A stretch of DNA of 64,000 nt from Colius striatus. Taxonomy: Eukaryota > Chordata > Aves > Coliiformes > Coliidae. Location: assembly GCF_028858725.1 (NCBI RefSeq), contig NC_084759.1, positions 138,490,171 through 138,554,170 on the forward strand. The letters run 5' to 3'. The first letter of the stretch is position 1. Every line of letters starts with the position of its first letter. Positions 26,601 to 38,045 of this stretch are shown here, one piece after another. Below the pieces are notes generated by a model that was given only the letters and a program-made list of their open reading frames with translations, searched no databases and was not told where the DNA came from. The translations under genes and the position numbers were made by a program.

Positions 26601-29600
26601 TTAAAGAAAATGAATTGTTTAATAATCAACATATTTCATAGACTTAAGATAATAAAATGGAGCAGGATAATGTAAACTAATTTATAAAACAGATTGGAGC
26701 AAAGGGCTGGAAACTGATCTATAGGTACTTTCTCCAGGTCAGACTAAAGTTCACAGTCAAAAGAAGGGAACCTTTCTACTGCTATCTGTACCTTCTGTAT
26801 CAGGTCCTTCAGCTTTATATGATCCAATTTAACCAGCTGTAGCATCATGGTACTTATATCATACTATTCCTCCTAGTGGAAATAATAGTCAAACGATTAT
26901 AATTAATCAAACAATTAAGTACTTTGTTGAACTGGGACTTAAAACAGAAGAGCCAGAAATCAGCTGAAGGCAAAGTAGAGCCTATGCATTTTAATCTTCA
27001 CTTTCTCCCCATGAATACTTCACAGGACATAACATTGTTTTGAAAAACACAGCATTTAAGCACAGTATGTCCCATAATCTCTATCACACATTTGGCAGCC
27101 TATATAACTTTCATAATGGAAAATAAATGATTTCACACAGAATATCAAAATGTTAATTATGCTTTACACTGATTGCAACTAAATCCATGTTTTGTAATGA
27201 ATATAGTTTTATAGAATAGCCAGAGGCTGAAATAACAGCTTGGTTTTTGCAGGGCTTACAGATCATGGAAAGGATGATGTTGATATGTCTTCAAAATGAC
27301 CTTTTGACATGAAGAGAAAGAAAGGAACTATAGATGCGCAGTGAACACACACCACACACTCAATTACTATTGCTAGAGGAACTGGTATGAGCAAGAATAT
27401 ATTGGCAGATATTGTTAATTATTTAAGAAAGAACAACAGAATAGATTTGCATGTAGATATTATATATTGAAAGCAATGATACTGAATCTATGTAATACAA
27501 TACCTGAAGCAATCACATTTATTTTATGGACATGCAAGATTGATTAACGAGAAGGTGACTCTCTACTGTAGATGCACTTCAGGCATTAATTCATTAACAA
27601 TACAAGAATGAATAATAAATACTTGAAATAAGCTTTGCTTCTCGTATCTGTTTCTAATGACGGTATAATTAAAAGTAAGTTGCAAAAGGGAAGCCTTGTG
27701 TGAAATAAAGTACTAAAGTAAAATTAATAATATCTTCAGTGAACTGGAAAAAATGTTTTTCTCAGAAGTAATCACAGGGATTTGTAGAAGATATTTACTA
27801 ATGAGCTCTTACACATTAGAAACAAAAAATGCTTTTTCTCATCTGTTGAATGTTATAAAGCAAGAAAGACAGCATAAGGAAACTTTATGACTTGGAATAT
27901 ACCTTGTTTTAAAGGTAAGTTATCTATGGCATTTGTTTCAAGATTAATGGAGTTCTAATTACTCCATGATACATACAGGACAACACAGTTCTTTAAAGCA
28001 TATAGAAGAGTTTCTATTTCTCACTCTGTGAGTGTGACTTTTGAGTGGTGAGCTTCTCAAAGGGTATGCTTTTAATGGTATCTCCAATGCAAGGTAAAAA
28101 AAAAACCCACCCAAAACTCTACAAGTTTAAAAAAAAAAATCTCTAATAATTCATAAATCTTCACCGTCCCTTTGATTATCTCATTCCAGACGGAAAGTAT
28201 TTCTATCTGAAACCCAAGACATTTACTGAAAGCCACTTTTTTTTCCACTGAAACCACTCTCCAGGAGGTTTAACTGTCAGTTCCCCATTCAGAGAGAAGT
28301 GGATTACAGGAAGAATATATATTTTTCTTAACGCTTTTAGGAACTCAGACTCTTTCAGCCAATGAATTTGCTGATCTGGATACATTCCTCAGTTCTGTCT
28401 CAACATCCTGTCAGCACAGAACTGCAAACTACACATTCACTTCTGAGGGAAAGAAAAGTGGGCATATGGACAAAAAATGAGCAGTCCATCACGTGTCCAG
28501 GAAGAATGACTGCAGGACTAATGTCAGAATGGGCCACTGTGACAGTTTCCAGTCATAAACAATCATGATTATGAGCATAAAGTTGTATTTTTATCTTCTT
28601 TGTTTGTACAGGATTTAATATAACCTGCACCATGCATTTGGGTTAAAGTCTAACTCCCTGTTAGACAGACTATGTTTCTGAAGTCAGATAACATGAGAAA
28701 TTACATGAGAACTGTTGTAATTGTCTCCTTGTCTTCCCTGGGCCTCTAATCTTTTTTGTGTTTAAGAATAAACAATGAATAAGTGAATAAGCAAAGACTT
28801 TTGATCCTTTGCTTTATCATCAGTTTGCCCCTGAGGACTGGTTTTTGGTGATCTGTGTAGGTAGATTGTGAAACATGCCATAGGTGAGAAAAGAGTAGTG
28901 TGCTTGAGAAGGTAGGTTTGTAATTCTAATTTCAGTTAGGATAGAAAATTTTGTGTTTCTTTATGCTTTTTCATTTTGTAAAACAAATTTGTTTGGGCTA
29001 TGAGAGAGCTCCACTTGGGATCATGGTTACTTTGCACACATATCACATGTAGCTAAATTATTCCCCATCTTAGTTAATAAGAGCCAAGTATTGTATTACT
29101 TATTTATCATTTTAATGCATTCTTAATAGGATACTATGAGATCAAGAAGAACTGTTAGCTTTCCTGGACACAGGAAGACTGAAGATTATATCTACTGGAG
29201 AACTGATTTGAAATCTCTAGGAATCCAGTTCCACGTGACTCACCCAAAAGTTAAGGGAGAAAAGAATGTGAGGCAGTTGAGATTTCAGTCCTACTCCTTG
29301 AGACAGTCTCCTCAAGTTCCAAAATAGTGGAATTATAATACTGGTTTATTTTTATTTCTTTTCTCCTATTGTAAATTTGCCTTATTCACATTTTTCTTAA
29401 ACATCTCCCCATGTATGCCCTTCCCCTTATCCCTCCTGTTCCAAGTTTCTCATTCTTCTCCAATGTCATACTAGACACTAGGCTTCCATTTCCTAAGGAA
29501 AGACATCTGTCTCATGCAATTCTGGTGAGATGCAAACATAGGGCCCTTTTAAAGGCCTGATTTGTAATCTGTAATCTGCCATATAGACTTTGAACTTTTA

Positions 29601-32274
29601 GCTTTCCCTTTCAAAATCATATTTTCCTTTCATCTCCACAATTTGGTAAGGAATTAGGAGTCAGGAATACAGTGGAGATTATAATACAGACTACAGCCTG
29701 GAAAACATATAAGTGGGGGTGTTTTTTTCTTACAATATTATCTTTTACATTCCATTAGTACTATCTCCAGAGAATGTAAGGAGGAAAATCTGACTTTCTT
29801 ACAATGACTAGGAGTATTGATAGATCTGCCAACAGGTAACTTAAATCTTTAGTGCCTGTGAAAAAATTGTCTATTTTGAAATTACAGGGAAAGTTGCTTT
29901 TAATTCAACACATGTATTTGAAAATGAAATTACTAAATCTGTTTTGCTAAGTGATCTCATTTTGTCAGATTTTCCACCTGCTACAGTACTAACAAAACAT
30001 GAAGCAAACTTTGTACTGTAAACATTAAATGTTTAGTCCAAATATTGAGTGTCGATTTTCTTCCTATTTCAGTGCAGCTGGAAGTTGGCAATGAAGTCCA
30101 AGCTAAGCTCTAATGTTACTAGTACAACCAAACTGATGGGTTTTTTTGCAGCAACAATAAATGGTAGATGCAAGATTGTTTTCAGAAATGGAAAAAAAAA
30201 AAGTGAACCAATTTGGCCCAGGTTCATTTGTAACTACTCATGATCCTGATGAGTCTGCAAGCCTGTATATGGAGAAGCAGTGTTTCAACAAAATTAATAT
30301 TTATTCAGAAAGAAAATTACATCTCATAATGTAAATATTCTGAACTGATAGAGTAAGTGATCTTCTTGAGATAAATAATCATGGCCACTCAGTAACAAAC
30401 AAAGATAAGAAGAATGAGAAAGCAGTACTGGAAGTATGTTACAGAAAGATACTTGATGATAATACATCTTTGCAGGCACAAAATAGGTCTTTAATATTAT
30501 ATAGTTATGATTGAAAATTGTTAGATATAGCTTCAATTCTAGGTATAGTATACAACTGACTGCAGTAGAAACCTATTGTAAAGTATGGTTTTTGACAACT
30601 TTGGTTTTTATTTTAGATATGTCTATAGTTTGGGGGGTTTTTTTCCTAAAATACAGGGTACTGGTGCCAACAAGAAGAGATGGATTCACAGGCAGCTATA
30701 AGAATGTGAATGGTGTTCAAAGCAGTAGACAAAAGACAGAGGATTTTAGGAAGAAAAATAATATGAGATGGAATGTATTCCCTGTACAGCAATAACAAAA
30801 AAATCTGTTATGGCCAAAAGAGTAAAAATTTTCAACTAAATCTTGAATGTATTTAGAGTCACAACAGTGTGTATGCAGATATTCAGTAAAGTTTTCAATA
30901 GAATTGAACACTCTAATTTTTTTCTCATGTTTATTCCTCTTCAAGTTTCAACCTTCCAAAAGAAAAAAAACATATAAGGTTATCACAGAGAATGTAGAGG
31001 TAAAAATGAGAAAACTTGCATTTTAACTACCCTTTCCAGATTAACTTCATAGACCTTACAAAAATGAGTGTTTTAAGCCAGATCAGAACATTTACCCAAA
31101 TAAACGTCCCTTTGACAAGCTTTGTTGTGGTTTTTGGTATCACAGATTCCCTCATTTATATAGAAAGGAAGTTGAAGAAAAATGTAAAGTTCATAAAAGT
31201 AGACTGATAGGGAAGACAGGAAAACTACTTAATCCTACAATATTAAAAGTTTTTATTATTGTACTCCTTGCTACAGATTTTCCGCATAGAAACTGCATTT
31301 TAAAAAAGGGAAAAAAAATTTTACATAATAGCATATTGAAAAAATGTCCTATATTTGCAGCTCATAAGAGATCAGTTTGGTGAAATTAATGTTGAAACCG
31401 AGTCATCTAACTGTTTAGTCTTTTCCATTCTTTCCTAACGTTTCTTAATGTTAGTTCGTGTTCAATATTCGTGTCTGAATAAAGTTCTTTTTTTCACAAT
31501 CCAGAATTTCTAGTACTATGTCCCTATTTCTGTTAGTACTTACATTTATGTCAAAAATTTCCTCTGTTATTCTATGCTGCAGATATGGACAACACTAACA
31601 ACAGGACATATTTGTTATAGCGCTCCTGAGTTGTACAACATTTTTAATAAAATTACTCATATTGTCAGTAAATAAATAATTATATAAATTACTAAAATAT
31701 AAATACTGTGTAAAGACAGCTGCTTGCTCATTGAGGGGGCTCCAGCAGAAACCTAGGCATTGAAAGAGCTGGATTGGTGTTGGATGGATCTCAGTAGCAC
31801 CTGTGGGGTGAAAAGAGAATGACCCATCTAGCTTTCTGTCAAGAACCAAAGGAGCGCAGAAAATACTCTCCATTCTCCATTCTTCTCCCTCTTAAGTGAA
31901 TTGTGCATATTCTCTAACAAATGAGTATCTGTAAAGGGTATTGTCAAAGGACAATTGCTAAAGAGCATCAGCCTGCTTTCTACTTGTGGAAAGGAAAATC
32001 TGCATGATGAGCATCTTTCTGCATGTAAAATAGTACAATGTTCCAGAATCTTTGTGCTGAGTGAATCTAAAGATAAACAATCAGATTAAAAATGTGCTCC
32101 AGTCAATGCAAATGTGAAGAAATTTGCTATACACCAAAAGAACAATTTATTTCATTTTATTAAAATATTGGCAATGCTACAACCTCATCTTCTGCAATAA
32201 GACTTTGTAAATCAACATGCTTTTTAATAAAAATTGACCACTTGACTTTGCCATCAGGTATGTAGAAGCATGCA
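23692..32274. other. Intergenic, AT-rich, no gene seen
   Basis: About 8.6 kb of AT-rich DNA. Open frames of 60-94 codons (for example 24,783-25,013 minus, 28,362-28,568 plus, 29,136-29,327 plus, 30,511-30,795 plus) show no recognisable domain, no codon-level conservation that I can judge and no convincing exon boundaries. I see no CR1 or LTR here. Confidence 0.4.
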
Positions 32275-32664
32275 GAATGATGTTTGTATATTTGAGAGGC
32301 TAGTGCCGGCGGGAAGGCTTTGGGTACTTTGACAATGGATCCTTCCTTAGGGACTACAGCTTCATAGGACAGGATGGGATTCATCTCTCCCGTAAGGGCT
32401 CTGGAATATTTGGGAGTAGACTAGCAGACTTAATAAAGAGGTCTTTAAACTAAGGGACATGGAGGGTGGGGGGGAGAAGCAAAATAGAACAAGCTGTCCC
32501 CTCTAGCTAGGAAAACAGGGCAGGACTGGGAATGCAATGATAAGTGCCCTTCATCTGAACACTGGGCTAAGATGTGGAAGGCTGACCACCCTGAGGAAGA
32601 GCCAAACCAGGGAGGAACCTCCTGCACCCATCCAGGGAAACCTGCGCTGCCTCTACACCAATGC
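32275..32664 (+). repeat. CR1 LINE internal fragment (ORF1 end to ORF2 start), sense
   Basis: In frame, this encodes the last part of CR1 ORF1 (a GDSL-esterase-like domain in this LINE clade). A 'CRREGFGYFDNGSFLRDYSF' stretch is followed by 'DGIHLSRKGSGIFGSRLADL' and a stop at about 32,450. Next come the inter-ORF spacer and the first ORF2 codons (LRCLYTNA, about 32,643-32,664). One stop interrupts the ORF1 part, where TAG stands for the expected Trp codon near 32,299. Neither the CR1 5' end nor its 3' end is present. It abuts an antisense CR1 at 32,665. Confidence 0.8.
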
Positions 32665-35600
32665 TTTTTCTACACAATGAGCTTTCTGATGAGGATGTTA
32701 TGGGAGACAGTGTCAAAAGCCTTGCTGAAGTCAAGGTAGATGACATCTGCTGCTCTCCCCTCATCTAGTCAGCCAGTTATGCCCTCACAGAAAGCTATCA
32801 GGTTGGTCAAACAGGATTTCCCCTTGTTGAATTAATGGTTATCTACTTGATAACCATGTTTTCTTCATGTGTTTTGAGATGGCATACCGGATGAGTTGTT
32901 CCATCACCTTTCCAGGGATGGAGGTGAGGATTTGTAGGTGTCCAGCTTGCCTAGTAGATCCCTGACTGAATCCTCCTCCACCACTTGAAAGTCTTGCATT
33001 GTCCAGACTGTCTCATTATCTCCCAGGAACTGGGCTTCCCGAGGGACAGACTTAAAAGTAAAGACTGCATCCTCTGTCACCAGGGCATTCTCCTTATTCA
33101 GCAGTGGGCTTACATTCTCCCTAATCCTCCTTTCTCTACTGACATACTCAAAGCAGCTCTTATTGATTGTTTTACATCCCTTGCAAGATGTAACTCCAAA
33201 AGGATTTTAGCCTTCCCAGTTTCATCCCTACCTGCTCTGACAATATTTCTGTACTCTTCCCAAGCAACCAGGCCCTTTTTACACCTTCCACAAATTTTCT
33301 TCTTCTCCTCCTTGAGTTTCTTCAGTAGCTCCTTGTTCATCCACATAGACCTCATTTTCCTGGTTTTCTACTTGTGGGGATACACCGATCTTGGACTTGA
33401 AGGAAGTGGCACTTGAAGACCTACCAGCTTTCTTGGGCACTCCTACCTTCTAGAGTCCTAGCCCATGGGATTCCCCCAAACAGGTCTTTAAATAGGCCAA
33501 TGTTAGTTTTTCTGAAGTCCAGGGTCACAATCTTGCTTGGTGTCCCACTTCTTCCTCAGACAATCTCTAATGCCACCATCTCATGGTCACTACAGCCAAG
33601 ACTGTTACTAGCCTTCACATCACCAACCAGACCTTCTTTACTTGTTAGCACAAAGGTACAGTAGCACACCCCTCTCTATTGGCTCCTCAACCACTTGTGA
33701 CAGGAAGTTGTTATCAGCACACTGCAGGAACCTCCTAGACTGTGTGTGCCTGACTGTGTGGCTTTGCCAGCAAATATCAGTGTGGTTTAAGACCCGCATG
33801 AGGACCAGGGACTATGACCCTGAGGCAGCTTTCAGCTGTTTGTAGAAGGCCTCATCCACTTCCTCTTCCTGATCAGATGGCCTGTAGTAAGCTCCCACAA
33901 CAGTATCTCCCACATTACCCTGCCCTTTAATTCTCATCCATAAACATTCAATTGCTCTCTCACATAGCACAGAGCAACTCCACTTCCTCACCTCATTGTC
34001 CTGTCTTTCCTAAATAGTACATACCTTTTTCTGTCCCACTGTGTGTCTGTAATTGCAATAAGACCGTGGCCCTGCATCCACACCCACATCTCCAGATCCT
34101 CCTGCTTACCCTCTAGGCTGTGTGTGTTGGTGTGCAGGCAATGTAGGGGCTTACTCAAGCACACAGGTTTCCCTGGATGGTTACAAGAGGGTCTTCTACA
34201 GTTAGGTATTCCCTTGGGGTGATCAGCCTTCTGCTTCTCATCTTGGTGTGTGGCTCATCATTGCATTTCCTGCCCTGACATGTTTCTCTATTGGATCAAA
34301 TAGCACATGTTTTGCCATTTTGCACCCCCCTTCCTGAGTCCTTCAGTTTAAAGTCCTTTTAACCAAGTTGGCCAGCCTACTCCTGAAGATTCCAGTGCCA
34401 CTGTGAGATGTATTCCAGCCTGCTCTATCAGATTGCAGTCATCAAAGTCCTGTTGTCACAAAATTGAAATCCTCTCAATGGCACCAGCCAGCAGTTAACT
34501 TGAATATTTCATCTATTTTTGTCTGCTTTTTTTCCTCTGTCGGGCAAGATGGAGGAAAAGATAACTTGGGCCCCACTATCCTTTACTTTTTCCCCCAGGG
34601 TTTTGTAATCTTCCTTGATGTCAGTCACTTTGTGGCTCATTGTGTCATTGACATTCACATGGAAGAAGAGTGGAGGATAGTAGCCCACATACCTGACAAA
34701 GACGTGGCACTCTCTCAGCCATATCTTGGCTCTTGGCTCCTGGCTCCCAGCATGCAGGACACCTCTTGTGACTTCTTATCAAATCGACAAATTGATCACT
34801 CAGTGCCTTTTTCACAGGGAGTCATCCACTATGAGCACAGGTCGCTTCTTCTTACAGTGCTCACTTCCTGTTACTGATGGAGTAGTTGCTGAGGTTACTT
34901 TTTCTGGTCCTTGCTTGAGTGTATCTACTGTTGTTAGTGCCTTGTATTTATTTTTGATAGGGATGCTGGAGGGTAGGTAATGAAGCGGAGTCCTGCTTTT
35001 TCAGATCACCAGGGCCCAAGATGTTTCTTTTTCAGTGTTGTTTCGTACAAGTACATGATTTTGGAACAAGCTATTAATCTCCATCTCTGCTCCTCTAATA
35101 CTATGGAGTCTGCTCATGGTTTCTTGCAACTCCTCCACCTGATGCTGCAGCTCTTGGCCTTGTAGGCACCTATCACCTTTGCAGGACATATGTTTGGACA
35201 TCCACTGCAGCTCTCCTGTACTGAGGCATCCTTGCTACTCAGCTCCATCTGGGAGGACATATCAATCTTCTCCAGGGCATTCTCCTTGTGGACTCCAGCT
35301 TTAGCTCTCAGTTGAGTGCTCATCATCTTGGCAGAAGGAGATCTGGAGCCCTGCCCTGGGTTGTGGTTCTCTGTGTAGGTTGCAGGGACTTCCCTGCCAG
35401 TCCTTCCCTGTGTCAACTGCGGTGCCTGCCCTGGCTGACATGCTTAAATCCCCCGTGGTTGTCTCAGCATGGCCTCCTGGCAGGACCTCCCCCCCTGGAG
35501 GGTCTCTCTGCTCCTCCTCAGCTTTTGCTGGCTCTGGGAACCCCTTGCTCGCCTTGATCTGCCACTCAGCCGCAACAGACAGAAGGGTTGCTGCTGCCAC

Positions 35601-35700
35601 GTTTCTCTCCGACTCAAAGGCACAGACAGGGTATTTCCTGGGTTTCAGTATCAGTAGAAAACTCCAGAAACAACACCTTTTGGCAAATCTTTGCCAACCT
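32665..35700 (-). repeat. Long antisense CR1 LINE: ORF1, endonuclease, partial RT
   Basis: Read from right to left. ORF1 relics at about 35,600-34,980 include a Cys-rich CxxC piece and a coiled-coil-like segment. A GDSL-esterase-like part lies at about 34,900-34,330, with 'YYPPLFFHVNVNDT' and then 'GTGIFRSRLANLVKRTLN' and a stop. The ORF2 endonuclease runs from about 34,150 to 33,370 ('EVDEAFYKQLKAASGSQSLV', 'GCSDHEMV'). The endonuclease-to-RT linker follows at about 33,360-33,110 ('[17 protein letters not shown]', '[10 protein letters not shown]'). RT blocks continue to about 32,680 (SxPGKVMEQLI and VYLDFSKAFDTVS type). The element stops before the catalytic RT Asp-Asp motif and has no 3' end. 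Frameshifts and stops break both ORFs, so it is inactive. About 3 kb including ORF1 is unusually long for a CR1 copy. Confidence 0.88.
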
Positions 35701-36054
35701 GCCTTATTGATTTTCTTATAGCCAAAGTTACCTATAGTATGAAGTTATATAAGTAAACATGATACTTAGTAAAATTACAAAGAAAAGTCAAGAACATGCT
35801 TGCTGGCTCACCTGTGGCACTGTACAGCCTTTGACATTTTGACCATTACTGGTACCTCTAGAAGCAGTTGAAAAGTACATGAACAAAAAAAAAAGAACCA
35901 CCAGTATTTTCAGTCACTATAGACCTACATTATTTTCAAAGTGGTAACTGACTGAAGACAGTTTCTGCACTCTGCTGGGCAATCCAGAAGTAAATCAACT
36001 AAACATCCCAGTTGGAGGGTGTGTGTGGGTGTGTTAATGTTGGTTATTTTTGGG
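35701..36054. other. Intergenic, no gene seen
   Basis: Short unique stretch with a GT-rich patch (36,018-36,036) just before a T-run. Nothing recognised. Confidence 0.4.
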
Positions 36055-36078
36055 TTTTTTTTTTTTTTTTTTTTTAAT
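36055..36078 (-). repeat. T-run (poly(A)-like on the minus strand)
   Basis: About 18 consecutive T on the plus strand read as a poly(A)-like tract on the minus strand. It begins only a few bases after a minus-strand stop codon (36,079-36,081) that ends a protein-like frame. Confidence 0.8.
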
Positions 36079-36330
36079 TTAGGCCATCATATCAAATAGT
36101 TTCAATAAGTGTGGAGGCACTTCTCTATCAGAGACATTGATGTTCAGATACTGATCATTCAATAGTTTATTCCAGTTCATAAAAGTGTTGAGTAATAGGG
36201 AGTTTCCTCTGACAAAACCTGAATGTTTTCCAGAATGGCAATATGAAACTTGGTATCCTCAGCTTTCAGAAGTTTCACAAAATCTGTGGCACACTGACTT
36301 TGGTCTATAGCATTTAGAGTCTCACTCACA
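36079..36330 (-). pseudogene. Unidentified antisense protein-coding relic
   Basis: Two minus-strand frames adjoin with a one-base frameshift near 36,180. The upstream block (about 36,310-36,182) reads 'DFVKLLKAEDTKFHIAILEN' and continues in an amphipathic, Leu-rich manner. The downstream block (36,183-36,079) reads 'NWNKLLNDQYLNINVSDREV' and ends '...LLKLFDMMA' then stop. The alternating hydrophobic and charged residues look like alpha-helical repeat (HEAT/ARM-like) protein, and the stop is followed closely by a poly(A)-like tract. I do not recognise the parent gene. It could be a decayed retrocopy, a decayed gene end or chance. No start codon or intact frame exists. Confidence 0.3.
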
Positions 36331-37509
36331 GACTTGCTCACTCACAGACAATTACGTGGAGGTTGGCATCTTTGAATTAGTGCATCACAAGGAGAAAGAT
36401 CCCTGTAACCTATATAGTAAGTGGAGTCAAGTCCAGTCTGACTTCCAAAAGCTGTTCCTGATTTTTTCCTCAATGCAGGCCATAAACAGCTGCCTCTTCC
36501 TAAGTCTTTTTTTGACCACACAGCAGTTTCCTACAGGAAAGTAGCAGCTCACAAAGGCCTTCAAACCCCATGGAAGGCCTCTCACCAACTCTTCTCAACA
36601 ACTCCGTCTAGCATCACATCCTACAACTGGTTTGCTGATTACCTCCCACAGGTGGTCAAACTCAAAACAGAATTAGTCCTGAGGGTCAAAGAAGCAGTTT
36701 CCCCCTCAGTCACTGTAGCAGGTCTGTAGCATGGTGCACTTGTTTATTTGGTTGAGGTGAAGTAATTTGCATTGTGATAGGTAGTCTCCTGCATTACCAG
36801 CTTGTCATCTTGGACCAGAGTAGAAATTTCTCAGTAGCTTGGCTGATCTCCCTAGATGGAGACTAGGCACAGTAGGCCACAAATTAAAGATACTTTCTCC
36901 AGCTGGCACAGTTCCTGCCTTGTGCACTTGCTGGTGACAAGGACTACCCAAAGGGTGGGAGACCGGAAGCAAGTGGAAGGCTGCTTTATGCCAGAAGGAA
37001 ATGGCACAAGATGGCGGCAGGGTGTGGTGCTGGGCAGGCACATCCACTCCTGGAGGCCACAGTTAGTGACTTCACAGTGGCATTGGGGTAGCGTTGGCGG
37101 GGGGCCAGTGTTGGGGACCGTGCTGAGAGGAGGCAACAGGCTGTAGTGGACACTGGAGCAAGCCAAGGTGATGCCCCGCCAAACACTGCTCACGCCACTG
37201 CAGTGAAGATACCAGAGCACGCAATACAGAGCCACCATGGAGGAGAACAGATATCCTTCTCCTGCTCTTTTTCTTCCTCCTTTTGCTCCTCTACCTCCTT
37301 CTCTTCATCTCCTTGCCCTGAAACAACTGCCATTGTGTGATTTCCCTCTGCAGACCTCTTTCCTCCAGGCCTGGGATCCCTCAGATAGATGTCAGGGAAG
37401 GACCCGGTCCTGTCAGGGACAGTTGATGCTGGTTGGGTGTGTGTAATGCTGCACATGCCCTCCAAGATGTTTGATGTTGATGCTTCTTTTTCCACCTTTC
37501 CCTACAACT
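36331..37509 (-). other. Possible upstream part of the antisense relic; GC-rich at 36,850-37,500
   Basis: Broken minus-strand frames continue upstream of the relic, for example 'LVQDDKLVMQETTYHNANYF' near 36,815-36,756 and 'GNCCVVKKRLRKRQLFMACI' near 36,540-36,470. Further up, overlapping frames at 36,805-37,495 include a Glu/Lys-rich stretch at 37,190-37,495. GC content rises noticeably at 36,850-37,500 compared with the neighbourhood. I cannot assign a family. Whether these pieces belong to one decayed gene is inference only. Confidence 0.2.
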
Positions 37510-37730
37510 GCTGAATCCCCTCAGCCACCCCACATTTCCCTCCTCTCACTATGGTCCTTTCTTCATCCTGCCCGTTCCTTGTATTCCTTTACACTCTCCC
37601 CTTTTTTTGTCACTATTTCCCTTTGAGATTATTTTTCTTTCAAGCTTTGAATTTAAAAAAAATAAACTACTCCCCCTATTTAAAGGGAATGACATAGGCT
37701 AGAAATTTCCTTAACCTGATCTCTCATACG
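37510..37730. other. Sequence immediately upstream of first visible PLCZ1 exon
   Basis: Pyrimidine-rich 'ttatttttctttcaag' (about 37,632-37,648) resembles a splice acceptor that could begin a 5' UTR-containing exon. An in-frame TAG at 37,695-37,697 and the absence of ATG between it and the conserved Trp codon show that no ordinary start codon lies in this stretch. 'ctag' at 37,699-37,702 is an alternative but weak acceptor. Confidence 0.4.
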
Positions 37731-37853
37731 TGGTTTTTGTCCATCATTCAGGATGAGTTCAGGACTGGGAAGATTGATTTAGACAGCACAATGAAGCTGC
37801 TTGAAAAACTACAAATGCCTTTTGATTATGCACACATAAAACATATTTTCAAG
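37731..37853 (+). CDS. PLCZ1: PLCZ1 exon A: N-terminal EF-hand segment
   Basis: Residues 1-41, numbered from the conserved Trp: '[20 protein letters not shown]' and on to 'AHIKHIFK'. In PLC zeta this opens the EF-hand region, which makes the enzyme sensitive to nanomolar calcium. The donor is AAG|GTGAGG after 37,853, phase 0. The 5' boundary is uncertain. The mammalian protein contains the same WFLSxIQD block without a break, so I read the exon as extending left through the Trp codon, even though 'tttttgtccatcattcag' before 37,752 also looks like a splice acceptor. There is no in-frame ATG upstream back to the TAG at 37,695; the first in-frame ATG is internal (37,791). The start therefore lies in an unseen exon, or is non-AUG, or is that internal Met. 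Confidence 0.88.
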
Positions 37854-38045
37854 GTGAGGAATATGTAGATTAAACAATTAAATGTGTTTAGAATTCCAGT
37901 TACAAAAGTATCTTATATTTCCTGACTATTAAAAAATGTTTGGACAAGTGAATTTCATGCTAGTAGGGTGTGCAAAATCAGCAAATAATTTGCCTTGTCC
38001 AGGTTTTATTTCAATGTAAAACAGATAACTGAGTGATTGCACCAG

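Noticed and set aside
32160-32384. 74-codon minus-strand frame with protein-like composition
   Set aside because: Its upstream third is the complement of the sense CR1 ORF1 relic, which explains it better; the remainder matches nothing recognised.
37646-37730. Extension of PLCZ1 coding upstream to the 'ctttcaag' acceptor
   Set aside because: An in-frame TAG at 37,695-37,697 blocks it; this part could only be 5' UTR.
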